A stretch of DNA of 64,000 bases from Armillaria gallica. Taxonomy: Eukaryota; Basidiomycota; Agaricomycetes; Agaricales; Physalacriaceae. This document shows positions 12,029-27,170 of this stretch, piece after piece. The position numbers and the translations under genes are program-made. The stretch covers positions 496,001 to 560,000 of the forward strand of contig JBANDB010000006.1 in NCBI GenBank assembly GCA_037576215.1, written 5' to 3'. How positions within the stretch are numbered: the first letter of the stretch is position 1; the number at the start of each line of letters is the position of its first letter. Below the pieces are notes generated by a model. That model was not told where the DNA came from. It saw only the letters and a list, made by a program, of their open reading frames with translations, and searched no databases.

Positions 12029-12161
12029 GGATGGTCGTCCAAGTACGCGAGGTGGACCTTGTAGGAGGAGGTAAAGTTTACGGTAAAGGGAGAAATCGAG
12101 CACTGTTTGGCAAACATGTTTTCTGCAAACAAAGACGCGACGGCACTTGTACTTTTCCATC
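12029..12161. promoter_or_regulatory. Short bidirectional promoter of uL2m and RVB2
   Basis: Only 133 bp separate the two divergent ATGs (12028 on -, 12162 on +), so the promoters must share this space. No clear TATA box is seen. The last 35 bp or so (GACGCGACGGCACTTGTACT onward) are the part that is also kept upstream of the RVB2 pseudogenes, while the rest is unique here. That marks the left breakpoint of the duplicated RVB2 segment. Confidence 0.7.
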
Positions 12162-13931
<1,770 letters not shown>

Positions 13932-14116
13932 CTCTGTCTGGTCTTTCTTGTCTTCTTCTATGATATAACTAGTCTTTGTATATTCTCCACCGCACGAACA
14001 ACGGCTGCAGGAAACTTTATTATGTTGTAGGTGGAGAAAGTTCTTGTAGATGGTACGTATTAGAAACCTCATTAGCTAACTTCATCAATGAGAAGGGAGT
14101 TATGAAAGTCTGGAAC

Positions 14117-14760
14117 CTAGGTAATATGGTTACAGAGAGAAATGATATTTATGTGGCTGTGCTTTTCCTGTCCCCGATGTTGCGACTGCCGTCAAGACTA
14201 CCCTGCTTCGTCTCGTACATCCAACTCCAGATGATATTTCTTCCTGTTTCCGGTTGATGGGCAATGGGCTATCATGGCACGGTGCTGTATCGGTACCTGC
14301 CCACGAGCCAAGCTGAAGCGTAGCAGGCCTTCTTTCTCAGGTGAAATCTTGGTATCGACATGGCGATTCTTCATGGTGTGCGCACGACGACTTCAAGCTC
14401 TGCCTCAGCGTGAAATGGACTGAGAGCGACCGAGGTACGAAGCATTGGATTAAATAGACGGGCTGAATGGTTAGGGCTGGATAAGAGCGCTCACTGAGGT
14501 GTATTGAGCCGTGTGACCGTTCGTTTATTTCTCTGTCTTTTGAATAGTGAATTCACGCCAGCACTATCCAGGGAGCCTCGAAAGTCGTTCCCTGGACTAT
14601 TACGGATGTGGAGATACACGTCCTAGAAAACACAGAAGAAACACATGTAATCAGCCAGACTTCCGCATTTTTCGCTCGACTTCTTCGATCGTTCAGCGTA
14701 AGACTCGCGAAGCCTTGGCTTCTATATTTATGACACGACGGCAACTTGTACTTTTCTATC
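14117..14760. repeat. Leader repeat X, copy 1
   Basis: This stretch contains TTTATGTGGCTGTG, TCGTACATCCAACTCCAGAT, CTTCCTGTTTCCGGTTGATG and CAGGGAGCCTCGAAAG. It recurs ahead of RVB2-derived copies near 31650, 42740, 54380 and 61350. In better copies a + frame can be read (YKHNDFKFCLSMSWVES, then INRRAEWWAKRRLDESSE), hinting at a decayed exon of an unrecognised gene. In this copy the frame is interrupted. The first 180 bp after RVB2 (13932-14116) hold nothing recognised. Confidence 0.7.
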
Positions 14761-16372
<1,612 letters not shown>

Positions 16373-16587
16373 GAAGAAGGCGACTAGACAGTAATGGTGG
16401 GGACGATGGCGAACTGGTGGTTGATTCTCGGCGAACCTTCAACGCAACAGATATTGCGTATCAAGCATGTAACGGTGATGAGGAACCTGGCTGTCGAGCT
16501 AGAGTTCACGTTGCGAAAATGCAAGTATTCGTTAAAATATATATAACTACTCGGGTTAAGAAGAGCTACTACGCACTATGTAGCCAT
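16373..16587. repeat. Conserved tail between RVB2 pseudogene and HET gene
   Basis: About 215 bp (GGCGACTAGACAGTAATGGT to TACTACGCACTATGTAGCCA) recur nearly unchanged between RVB2 pseudogene and HET stop codon at 20775-20988, 33905-34116, 45012-45226 and 63605-63820, and more divergently at 55150-55324. It forms the intergenic core of the convergent pair. AAAATATATATA lies near its right end in most copies. Confidence 0.8.
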
Positions 16588-18289
16588 TCAAATAAGAATA
16601 TATCGATGCTTTTCAGTAATACCCAGATTCAATAACCGCTGGTACTCTTCATGAGAAATTATCAGGGTCGACACTTTCTCAAACTTTCCTCCTGGCAGGC
16701 TTCGCCCAACCACCCAACTATGGTCCCCTGAGCTCTGAAATCTGCAGGTGTAAATCATCGCATAAGTGTCTTCAGGTATCGGGGACGTGTGGGCGGCGGT
16801 GATCTCGAATTGTTCTATCCCACCCTCGCTTTTGACAATCAACACTCCACGTCGATCACCCTCTTCCACAACAGCCAACCCTAGCACCGACCCTTCAATG
16901 CCCTCCGCATTACACCAGTCTTCATCCTGTATATCATCCCGATCAACATTGACCCCGGGGCAGAGTTTATATGCAGGCAGAGGCTTCGTCATAACCTGGT
17001 CCCACGATGGTCGCCATTTTTTGCCTGCATTTCCCGGTTCAGGATACAAGAAGAACAACTCCGCCCGGGCTACTATACATCGAATTCACGAGTGCTGTCC
17101 ATGCGTCCTCGAGAGACTCGCTCTCGTAGTATGCTGGTAATCGGGACACCATCAGAAATGCCAGTCCCGCAATCTTGTCCACTGGGTTCGTCGACACCCG
17201 TTTCTGCATCTCCTCCAGTGCCTCACGCACACTAAACACCATTTTATGCGTAGACTGCCGCTGCCTGTGAAACCTGGTCAGTAGCTCAGTCTCATACTTT
17301 CCGTCCTTACACTCTGCATGCAGTGGTCCATCCGGTGTGTCCCCGGCAATCTCCCTCTTCCATCCAGCCTCCTGTAGTGTCCAAGCACGTCTAAACCAAG
17401 ACCGATCACTCTCCAAGTCGCCCTCCTTCAACGTCAAAGGCCGACCCAGCCCACTCAAGTAACACACCACATACTGGCCTTCTTTGATACACTGCTCCGA
17501 TGGTGGGCACGTCCAGCTTCCACTCCTCCGCACGCAAGTCCTCCCTCCGTCCGCCCACCTGTCTCAAACAGAGAACGTCCAACCATGCATACTGCAGTCC
17601 GAGATTGAGCATCTCGATGCGGATCAGGTTGAGGTCGACATCTTTTGGGATGGGAACGGGCCATTCGTATCCGTTGATGGGCGTCCACACAGCAGCACGA
17701 TCCTTCTCGTCCATCCATGCGTGTGATATCGGCTGAGGCCACCCAATATTGAAAGGAAGATCTATGAACCAATATGGCACCACCCGATTGCTATATAGAT
17801 CCCAGACACGTCGAGCTCGCAACCGTGTATCGACGATCCGGTTACCATCAAATGCTTTTCGTCGCCTCTCCCGGTCCTCCTCTTCCCATCTGCAAAGTTC
17901 ATCTCGTACGGTGCTCCAGTCATTGGTGTACCATATTCCGCGAAGGAGGCCATATATCAGCCCAAAGTCGTACCTGCTTGTGATACAGGCTTCAAGAAAG
18001 GAGGAGAGGGATGGATTGTCCAGGCTGTATGACGTTCCGAGTGTGGTGTTGAGTTGATCCAAGAGGCCCTGAGTGCCAAGGGTGGTGCAGGGAGTGTCAG
18101 CAAGGCGGGATGATATCACGGGCTTTCTATCGGTGAACACTTGTTGCTTTGGAACGATGATCGACGAATCCTCTTGGCCCATCTCAGTGAATGCAGAGAT
18201 GGTGACCTCCTGAAAACATTTTAGCAATTTCCCTCTTGCTTACTTGCTGACTGACTTACCCATTGACGCCAAAGACGCCAATCATCCAT
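16588..18289 (-). pseudogene. HET-domain gene copy 1, frameshifted
   Basis: The copy starts at 18289 with a short first exon (MDDWRLWRQW, 18289-18260), then an intron to the GAG GTC ACC of EVTISAFTEMGQEDSS. The HET core is present: PISHAWMDEKDR, WLDVLCLRQVGG, SWFRRAWTLQE. The frame shifts near 17490, just after VPTIGAVYQ, and again near 17060, before YPEPGNAGKKW. The final frame ends KHRYILI at 16588. HET proteins trigger incompatibility cell death in fungi; this copy could give at most a truncated N-terminal product. Compared with the open copies it is about full length, so it decayed recently by small indels. Confidence 0.85.
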
Positions 18290-18699
18290 GACGTCGCCGC
18301 AAAGCGTAACTTTGGTATACGACTTAGATAGTGTTCATGTTACCGTAATGAGTACTCGAAATGAAAGCAGCAAATGATACGTACTATATCCTGGCTCAGA
18401 AGATGAAGGGAGTACCACCCGAAAAGGTGTTTGCCTTGAGGCGCCGCAATTGACAGCTCGAATCCTTTTAACAGCACGGCACCTCCCAATTGGTGCTTTG
18501 GGCACTTATCTGTTCTCTTAAATTAGCGCGCGCCTTAGCTTGGGTTACCCAGCCAGGCAACCAAAAATTAGCTGATGGAAGACGGTGTTCCATTGAAATT
18601 TGGAATCCGTCTACATAGAACAGACTTAAGATATGAGGCTAATAATCCTCGAATCCAGCTTTGAGCGCTTTTTTCCCCCGTAAAAGTCAGAGATTGAAT

Positions 18700-20480
18700 T
18701 ATTTGAATTGACTAAGTATACATTATCCCAAACCGAGGGGCGGCCTAGTGCAGCTTGCAGTGCACAAGTCGACACCGGCCTATTACGACCTGGAGACAAA
18801 AAAATGCATCAGAAAGTAGCTTACCACCACCGCAGGAGTCTTCCGAACAATCCGCGACCATCTGAGGGTTCCACTCACGAGTCGGAATGACTCGACCGAG
18901 AACGTTTGGGAAACTATCTGGCATGGGACCATGATCTCTGACAAGCTAGCAATGCACAGCCGAATCAAAGCGGTAGAGCACCCTCGGCGCCTCAAGCTCG
19001 TCCCACTGGAATGCCCTTATTGATGGGAACAAGTTGTGAGATACACCATACACGGCAATGAGACTATACCAAGGTCAAGATCAGATAAAGATAGTGGTGG
19101 ATCTAACAACGCTCATACCTGATTTCCAACAGCTCGTTACGAACTCGGCAGACGTGGTAATAAACTCAACAGCAATAGTGGATGATCAGCAACGCATATC
19201 TCTCTCTATCCCGCGGGGATGCATTTGGCTAAGAAGCATGATTAGTAGGCCGAACATACTATCCAAGACAGAAACCCACGGTCACTGATAAAATAGTACT
19301 GATGCTAATAATTCGTCTCTTTGCAGAGCTGACAAGTTGTGTGTTTGGCGAAATAGCCTGTACGTTCGGCATCAAAACCAGACATCCATGAACAATATCC
19401 ACATACTATCATATCTCACAGGCACACCGTCATCAGCATCTGGTCCCTCCTTCTTGTTGAGCATGCTAACGATAGAAACGCGAGCTCCTGATTTTGAATG
19501 AACGAGTCGTATTATTGTCGTTTTGCAGTAGCTTAAGAAAAGGAGGGGGTGGATGTTCGGCAATCCATTATAAGCGATTATAAGCTGTCGAAAGCTCCGG
19601 TTTGGTCCAACATTACCATGAATCGATGGGTTCACCAACGACGACGATCCCATTACAAGCCGTCTCGTGTTCCACAGGATATTATTATCTGAACTGGTCT
19701 AGATTCAGCGTGCTGATAGCCTGCAGCAGCGGTATGAGATGAAGGATCGAGGGGCACTGCAAACGTACGCTCGAGAGCCCGCTATGAATTTCCCGCAGAA
19801 TTCCGCTCTGAAAAACGGTTGCACGATGAAACGACGGATAATGGACAAGTGTTCGAGATTGGAAATATAGCATGCAATTACTAAATGTCATCGTATGCAG
19901 CAGTTAAATCGGCGCAATGCGAGCGAAACGGTAATCCCAAAAGACGAATCCTGGGATGCTCCGTCCTTCAAAGCAACTAAGTAGACTCGTTGGTTTGAGA
20001 TACAACGTTCACTGTTGATCAGCTCACCGGACTGTTTCCAATCTTAAGTACGCTGCCGTAGGTGATAATGAAATGGTGAGGATGGAGGGAATCTTTTAAG
20101 CGCCCGTTAGACATCGCATTTTCAAACCCAAGGACTCGTACGTACCTTAAGAGTCCAGTACTATCGGTCAACCTTGTCATAAAGCGGTCCCCATTCGAGT
20201 CTGGGATCATGAAGTTGGTTGATGGAAACGCGCATAGCGATGGGAGACGGACCTTATCGATTTCTAAACTCGTTGGCAAAATCATCAATAAAATTGATGA
20301 ATCGGGCCTATGCACGAAGGGGTACCCGCCTCAGTCTCCTCGACCGGGTCCCGCATGACTTCTCTCAGCCTCTTCTCAGCCTTCGGTGTGCACCCCCCAA
20401 TGTCTCGCAGGTATGCTGCCGCGAGACCTGCCGTCCTTCCGTGCGCCGTAGGAGACGTGTAACTTCATCCGGACGCTGTG
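18700..20480 (-). pseudogene. F-box-like pseudogene, block A
   Basis: This block shares long stretches with 22960-25130, 47100-49100 and partly 57312-58170. On the - strand, pieces of a multi-exon protein can be read: an LRR-like part near 19890-19690 (IPLLQAISTLNLDQ) and 19653-19500 (SSLVNPSIHGNVGPNRSFRQ), and a C-terminal part near 18990-18780. Stops and shifts interrupt every piece. The F-box call comes from block B, where the relevant segment is clearer. The right end stops abruptly at about 20483, where it joins the last RVB2 exon. Confidence 0.5.
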
Positions 20481-20483
20481 CGA

Positions 20484-20768
20484 GTTACCTTTTGCACGCA
20501 GGTGTCTGACGAGAGCACAGGTGCCAAGAAGAGGATGTCAGCATTATAGATGCTACGAGCGTCCTGACATCCACGGCCACGCAAACGACACCGCGGTACT
20601 CCCTGGACTTCATTTCATACTGGCTTGAAAACGAAAGGCGAAGCAAGTGGGTGCGGAGGATCCGCGGAGGGCGTATACGTATTTTGGAGATGAGAAGCGA
20701 ATTGGTCAGGAGTTGAAGAAGCAGCAACGATCACTCGATAATTCACCAAGTTGCTCTCACCTGGGACA
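20484..20768 (+). pseudogene. RVB2 pseudogene fragment, copy 3 (last exon only)
   Basis: Only the end of the last intron and the last exon remain (TTACCTTTTGCACGCAGGTG onward), followed by the usual tail. The left side joins directly to F-box block sequence (GGACGCTGTGCGAG). Everything upstream of the last exon has been lost by recombination or deletion. It is not functional. Confidence 0.85.
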
Positions 20769-20988
20769 ATAACGAAGAAGGCGACTAGACAGTAATGGTA
20801 GGGACGATGGCGAGCTGGTGGTTGATTCTCAGCGAACTTTCAATGCAACAGATATTGCGTATCAAGCACGTAACGGTGATGAGGAACCTGGTTGTCGAGC
20901 TAGAGTTCACGTTGCGAAAATGCAAGCATTCGTTAAAATATATATAGCTACTCGGATTGAGAAGAGCTACTACGCACTATGTAGCCAC

Positions 20989-22721
20989 TCAAATAAGAAT
21001 ATATCGACGCTTTTCAATAATACTCAGATAATGTAACCGCCAGTATTCTTCATAAGAAATTTCCAGCATTGACACTTTCTCAAACTTTTCTCCTGGCAGG
21101 CTTCGCCCAACCACCCAGCCATGGTCCCGTGAGGTCTGAGATCTGCAGGCGTAAATCATCGTATAAGTGTCTTCAGGTATCGGGAACGTGTGGGTGGCGG
21201 TGATCTCGAATCTGTGTTCCATTCCACCCTTGTCTTTAACAATCAACACTCCACGTTGATCACCCTCAGCCAACCCTAGCACCGACCCTTCAATGTACTG
21301 CACGTCACACCAGTCTTCATCCCTTGCCTCATCCCAATGAACCATGATGCAGGAAGGAGGGAAGGCAGGCAGAGGCTTCGTCATAACCTGGTCCCACGAT
21401 GGTGGCCATTTTTTGCCTGCATTTCCCGGTTCAGTACACAAGGAGAACAACTGCCCTCGACAGCTCGGAGTCATCTCATGCACGAGTGCTGTCCATGCAT
21501 GCTCGAGGGACGCACTCTCGTGGTATGCTGGTATCGTTCTGGATTTCATCAAAAATGCCAGTCCCGCAATCTTGTCCACTGGGTTCGTCGACACCCGATT
21601 TCGCATCTCCACCAGTACACCACGCATATCAAATGCAAGATAACGCGTAGACGCCAGCTGCTTGTGAAACCTGGTTAGTAGCTTAGTCTCATACTTCCAC
21701 TCGGCATGCAGCGGTCCATCCGGTGTGTCCCCAGCAATTACCCTCTGCCATCCGAACTCCTGTAGCGTCCAAGCACGTCTAAACCAAGACCGATCACTCT
21801 CCAAGTCACCCTCCTTCAACGTCAAAGGCCGACCCAGCCCACTCAAGTACCACACCACATCGCTGAGTCGATACACTCTTCCGATGGCCCCGTTATACAC
21901 TCTTCCAATGGTGGGCACGTCTACCTTCCACTCCTCCACACGCAAGTCCTCCCTCAGTCCGCCCACCTGTCTCAAACAGAGAACATCCAACCATGTGTAC
22001 TCCAGTCCGAGATTGAGCATCTCGATGCGGATCAGGTTGAGGTTGGCATCGTTTGGGATGGGAACGGGCCATTCGTATTCGTTGATGGGCGTCCACATAG
22101 CGGTGCGATCCTTCTCGTCTATCCACGCGTGCGATATCGGCCGGAGCAACAAGCCATTGCAGTGAAGATCCATGAACCAACATGGTACCACCCGATTGCT
22201 ATATAGATCCCAGACACGTCGAGGTCGCAACCATGTATTGATGATCCGGTTACCATCATGTGCTTTTCGTCGCATCTCCCGGTCCTCCTCTTCCCCTCTG
22301 CGAAGTTCATCTTGTATGGTGCTCCAGTCATTGGTGTACCATATTCTGCGAAAGCAGCTACATGCCATGCCAAAGTCGTAGCCATTTGTGACGCAGTCGT
22401 CAAGAAAGCAAGAGAGGAATGGATTGTCCAGGCTGTATGTCGTTCCGAGTGTGGTGTTGAGTTGATTCAAGAGGCCCTGAACACCAAGGGTAGCGCAGGG
22501 AGTGTCAGCAAGGTGGGATGATATCACACGCTTTCCGGTGTACGATCGTTGCAATGGAACGATGATCGACGATTCCTCTTGGCCCGTCTCAGTGAAGGCA
22601 GAGATGATGACCTCGAGAGGAGAGGAATACTGAAAATATTTTAGCAATTTCCTTCCTGCTTACTTGCCGACTGACTTACCCTTCGACGCCATGACTCAGA
22701 GTAGTACCAGTTATGGTGCAT
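20989..22721 (-). CDS. HET-domain protein, copy 2 (open)
   Basis: Two exons (22721-22680 and 22629-20989) give 560 residues. The start MHHNWYYSESWRRR is spliced at AGG|GTAAGT to YSSPLEVIISAFTETGQEES. The HET domain spans roughly residues 175-310: PISHAW at about 178-183, WLDVLCLRQ at about 227-235, W-DVPTIGRVY near 247-259, and WFRRAWTLQE ending at about 305. HET domains of ascomycetes and basidiomycetes act in recognition of non-self after cell fusion and cause cell death. The C-terminal half (GDTPDGPLHAE, VDKIAGLAFLM, EPGNAGKKWPPSWDQ) is conserved in all six copies and is not a known domain to me. This copy has a short internal duplication of the GRVY region (IGRVYNGAIGRVY). Its 3' end converges on the RVB2 fragment. 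Confidence 0.85.
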
Positions 22722-22959
22722 CGTCGCAAAGCGTAACTCTGGTATACAACTTAGATAGTGTTCATGTTACCGTAATGAATACTCGAAATGAAAGCAGCAA
22801 ATCATACGTACTATATCCTGGTTCAGAAGATGAAGGGAGGACCACCTGAAAAGATATTCGCCTTGAGGCACTGCAATTCTCAGCTCGAATCCTTTTAACA
22901 GCACGGCACCTCCCAATTGATGCTTTTGGCGCTTATCTATTCTCTTAAATCAGCGCGCG

Positions 22960-25130
22960 CCTTAGCTGGGGTTATGCAGCCAGGCAACCAAAGAATTAGC
23001 TGATGGAAGATGTGTTCCATTTAAATTTGGAATCCGTCTACATAGAACAGACTTAAAATATGGGGCTAATAATCCTCGAATCCAGCTCTGAGCGCTTTTT
23101 TGTCCTCCGTAAAAGTCGTAGATTGAATTATTTGAATTGACTAAGTATACATTATCCCCAAACCGGGGGGTGGGAGGCCTAGTGCGGTTTGCAGTGCACA
23201 AGTCGACACCGGTCATTACGGCCTAGAGACAGAAAAAAAGCACTAGAAAGTGGCTTACCGCCATCCGCAGCAGCCTTCCAAACAATCCGCGACCATCTGA
23301 GATTTCCATTCACGAGTCGGAATGGCACATTTGACGTCCTATCTGGGATGGGGCCATCACCTCCGACAAGTCAGCAATGCATAGACCACCCTCGGTATTT
23401 TAGGCTCATCCCACGGAGATGCCCTTACTGATGGGAACAAGCTGTGCGGTACAGCATACACGGCGATGAGACGCTACCGAGGTCAAAATCAGATAAATAT
23501 AGCGATGAATTTGACAACGCTCATACCTGATATCCGACAGCTTGCTGCGGACGAGGCAGGCGTGGTGATAAACTCAACAGCAACCGTTAATGATCAGCAG
23601 CACACATATCTCTCCTTCCTGCGGAGATGGATTTGGCTAAGAAACATGATTAGTAGGCCGAGTATACTATCCAAGAGAAAAACTCACGCTTACTGATAAA
23701 ATGATACGAAAGTAGGTTGTCTCTTTGCAGGGCTAACGAGTCTTGTGTTTAGCGAAATAGCCTGTACATTCGGCATCAAAACCAGACATCCCGCATACCA
23801 TCATATCGGACTCTCACCTCCACACGTCGTCAGCATCTCATTCCTCCTTCTTGAGTATGCAAACAACACAAACACAAGCCTCTGATTCTGAATGAACGAC
23901 GTCTATTGTTGTCATTTCGCGATTTGGAAGGGGTGAATGTTCGGAGATCCATTATAAGATATTATGAGCTGTCGAAAGCTCCCGTCCGGTCCAACGTTGC
24001 CATGAATTGATAGGCTCACCAACGGCGGCGGTCCCATTATAAGTCGTCTCGTATCCCACAGGATGTATTCCCTGAGCTGCTCCAGATGAAGCGTGCCGAT
24101 AGCCTGCAGCAGCGATAGGAGATGAAGGATCAAGAGGTACTAAACATGTACGCTCGAGAGCTCCTATGAGTTTCTCACAGAATTCCTCTCTGAAAAATGG
24201 ATGCATGATGAAACAACGGATTGGGGAAAATATCGCGCGCGGAAATGTCGAAGTCGGAATCAGTGTCGACGTGGACAGAGTAGCCACCAGCGGGAGTAAA
24301 ACAGGAGGTTATGGATTCGAGGAACAGGCCCAGTCACATTCAATGTAGGGAAGGGCCAACCATGAGTCGGCTGTGAGTGGCTACCCCCTGATCAGATGTA
24401 TGTTGATCGATGAAAGCTGGCTGTAAACACTTGGGACTATAGCTTCGAGGTGCCGCCACAGTTCTGGAGACGATATCGCGATATTTCCCCCACGTCGAAT
24501 GACGTAGCATATCCTCCATACTAAGGAAGTATATCTTTGGTCATAAGAGCCACCTATGGGTTCAAAGATGCAGATGAGCAACGGGCCCGATAGATCGTTC
24601 ACGACACATGGTCCTGACCAGTGGAGGTATCGTTGCTGAATGATATCGAGTGCAGTAGCTAAGTCGGCGCAAGGCGAACGAAATGGCAATCCATGAAAAC
24701 GTATCCAGGGCTGCTCTGTCCTTCAAAGCAACTAGAGTAACTGGGTAGGCTCGTTAGTTTTGGATACAACGGTCATTGTTGATCAGCTCACCAGATTGTT
24801 CCCAATCTTAAGTACGCTGCCGTAGGTGATTATGAAGTGGTGGGGAGACAGGGTATCTTTTAGGCGCCCGTCAGACCACATTGCATTCGCAAACCCAAGG
24901 ACTTTTACATACCTTAGACTCCAGTGTCAGTCAATCTTGTCACAAAGCCGCCCCCATTCATACGACTTATACCTGCGGGTCAGCTCTCGAGTCTGGGATC
25001 ATGAAGTCGGTTGACAGAAATGCGCATAGGGACGGGAGACGGACCTTATCGATTTCTAAACGTCGTCAGCAAAATCATCAACAGAATCGATGAACCGAGC
25101 CTATGCACGAAGGGGTGCCCGCCTCAATCT
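22960..25130 (-). pseudogene. F-box-like pseudogene, block B
   Basis: On the - strand, 24689-24381 reads YLHWSGPCVVNDLSGPLLI and later GGNIAISSPELWRHLEAI, which fits the second half of an F-box (the usual W-x-IA-x-SSPELW pattern). 24133-23912 reads an LRR-like part (IGTLHLEQLREYILW, VSLSIHGNVGPDGSFRQLI). 23216-22962 gives a C-terminal piece (DNVYLVNSNNSIYDFYGG). Exon frames are broken by shifts. The gene would lie head-to-tail upstream of HET copy 2 on the same strand. F-box identity is tentative; the repeat relationship to the other blocks is clear. Confidence 0.5.
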
Positions 25131-25330
25131 CCTCAACTGGGTCCCGCATGACTTCTCTCAGGCTCTTCTCTGCCTTTGGCGTGCGCTCCCGAATGCCTTG
25201 CAGGTATGCTGCTGCGAGACTAGCCGGGCCTTCTACTTCCCCTCCTCGTCCTTCCGTGCGCCGTAGGACTCCATCCGGGGCGGTTGAGCCTCGCGCTCGA
25301 CTTGATGCGGCCCCTCCAGATGCTACTCCA

Positions 25331-25735
25331 GCCTAGGCCTTACCAGCAAAGCCCGTCTCCCATGTCGTGATCTCCGCCTACTCTTTTATATCCAACGCCA
25401 AAACGTATCCCGTCCTCCCAATAACGACGCAGTCCCTCATGCGGAGCCTGTTGTTGGCGGTGCCAATTATCTCATTTGTGCTGTCCCATACTGACGTCAG
25501 ACTGCACGCGAGGAGAGGCGTATGGGCAGTATATGAATCACTTGGTACGGATGGACGATGCTGGCTAGGGAAGAGGCCAGTTCTTGTCGTAGTCGTTCTC
25601 GTTCCAAGTAGCGCTGATGCGAGGCGGGGCCAATTGGATTTGATGCATAGAGAGACGCGGAAGATACTAGAGATCAGGAAGATGAGAAAGAACGGACGCG
25701 TCGTTTGCACTGGCAGGTGATCAAGGCGCGTGGTC
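25331..25735 (-). repeat. Repeat V, copy 1: possible beta-propeller gene fragment
   Basis: The segment (GATCTCCGCCTACTC to about 25735) recurs at 49675-50080 in the same orientation. The - strand reads TNEIIGTANN, then RDCVVIGRTGYVLALDI and, in another frame, AEITTWETG. The pattern xGYVLALDxxTG/W resembles a blade of PQQ-type beta-propeller proteins. The gene source is uncertain and the frame is not intact. Confidence 0.35.
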
Positions 25736-26637
25736 CAGGTGACGTCATGCTACTTGGGTTCCTTCTACATCCTCCGCCTTTACTCAACTCGTCGTCGAGC
25801 TTGACTCAGCATTGAACAAATAACGGGTAGACTCAGATCATCGTAGGCACACTGGCCTGTCGTCTTTCTAGCTCCTCACTCTGATTTCCTCTAATCCAGT
25901 ACGATGGGATCCCGACCGTGCTGACTTGGCGCATTTTCCTCAATCCGCGCATCCCTCCTGCTACTATATTGCCGTCTTCACATACTCATCCACCGGCCAT
26001 TTATCGCAACGGCGTCGGTTTACCCTCCCTTGCTATATGTACGAATACCGCATGACTCATATTCTTACATCGCGGAGCTGCGAAGTCGGAAGAATGGTGG
26101 TCATTTCCCTCCTGTATCCGGCGTAGGTCTTCTCACTGGCCTTGTGAATTATGCTTATTCGAGTACGGTAGTTGTTGTCCTTCAGCTTCGCAGAAATACG
26201 ACGTTCATGGTTAGCAATTGATGTCGATAAAGAGATGGAAGACGTGCACCAGTGCATGAGAGTGCCCTTGGACTGGAGACGCGGTGCGTACCGATGTCTT
26301 GTGCTATTCTACGTGGCTGACTACAGGATGGAAGGTATCAATATGCGGCGCATTATCGTATATATTCTCTAATGGGCATAGACAAAGGTCTTTCCGTTCT
26401 GCAAGGATATCTTATACAAGCTAGCGTCTACTAGCAATCTTCCACTTCCGATTTCCAGAGACAAAGAATTCACCGATTCTTCTGAATTTCCAGAGAATTC
26501 AGACAGGACGCCGTACGCCGATCCTTAACAGCCTCTATACATCGACAAACAGTACCGACCTTGGACGAACACCCCTCCACGGACCGGTTGATCGCCTTTC
26601 TGATTGGTACAACACTAATCTGTACAACTGTAATGTC
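25736..26637. other. Stretch without a recognised gene
   Basis: Only short unconnected reading frames are present, and nothing was recognised on either strand. It is single-copy within the window as far as can be seen. Confidence 0.4.
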
Positions 26638-27170
26638 TTGACGGCAATATGGGATAGAGCACGAAGTAGATTGGAGTACGTTCCCTCTTCTGCTCACATT
26701 AGATGGGATCAACTGACCTTGGGTGTGATAGACTCGATGACTGGAGAGCCTATGTGCGCAGAGTCAGGCTACCGGAAGGGTTTTTTAGTGGTTTGTTTGA
26801 TCACGAATGTTTTGGCTGCGTCAGCGGGATTACTGCAGAACAGGTCTTGGATATTTGTAACATCACACTGAACGAACCTCGTATTACTATAGACACTGTA
26901 TTCTTCAATCGGGATATACATACAAGTTTTTACTATCAACATAATCATACGCGAGTCGACTTCGTCCAGGCCGAAGCGCGCCGGCATGATCGGGCCGATC
27001 ACTGTCCCCTCTCTCTGCACTCTCACCAGCGCCTCGTCCTCCTCCCCACCGTTGGCCGTCACCGCCGCCATTGTTATCGGAATCTAGAGTAATTCGTTTC
27101 GCTGCCGACGTAGGGGTCCACTGTGCTTCCAAATGGCAGATATTCGTGCATTCTCAGAGGGTTGATTTCC
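26638..27170 (+). repeat. Repeat W, copy 1 (inverted partner at 36930-37530)
   Basis: GACGGCAATATGGG, GATAGACTCGATGACTGGAG and CGAATATC-type blocks occur in the same order, but inverted, at 37530-36930. The + strand reads LTLGVIDSMTGE and then an EGFFSGLFDHECFG-like string; the partner reads LTFGAIDSMTGEAMWSLRRV. The IDSxTGEAMW pattern again looks like a propeller blade. Both copies have frame breaks. Confidence 0.6.
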
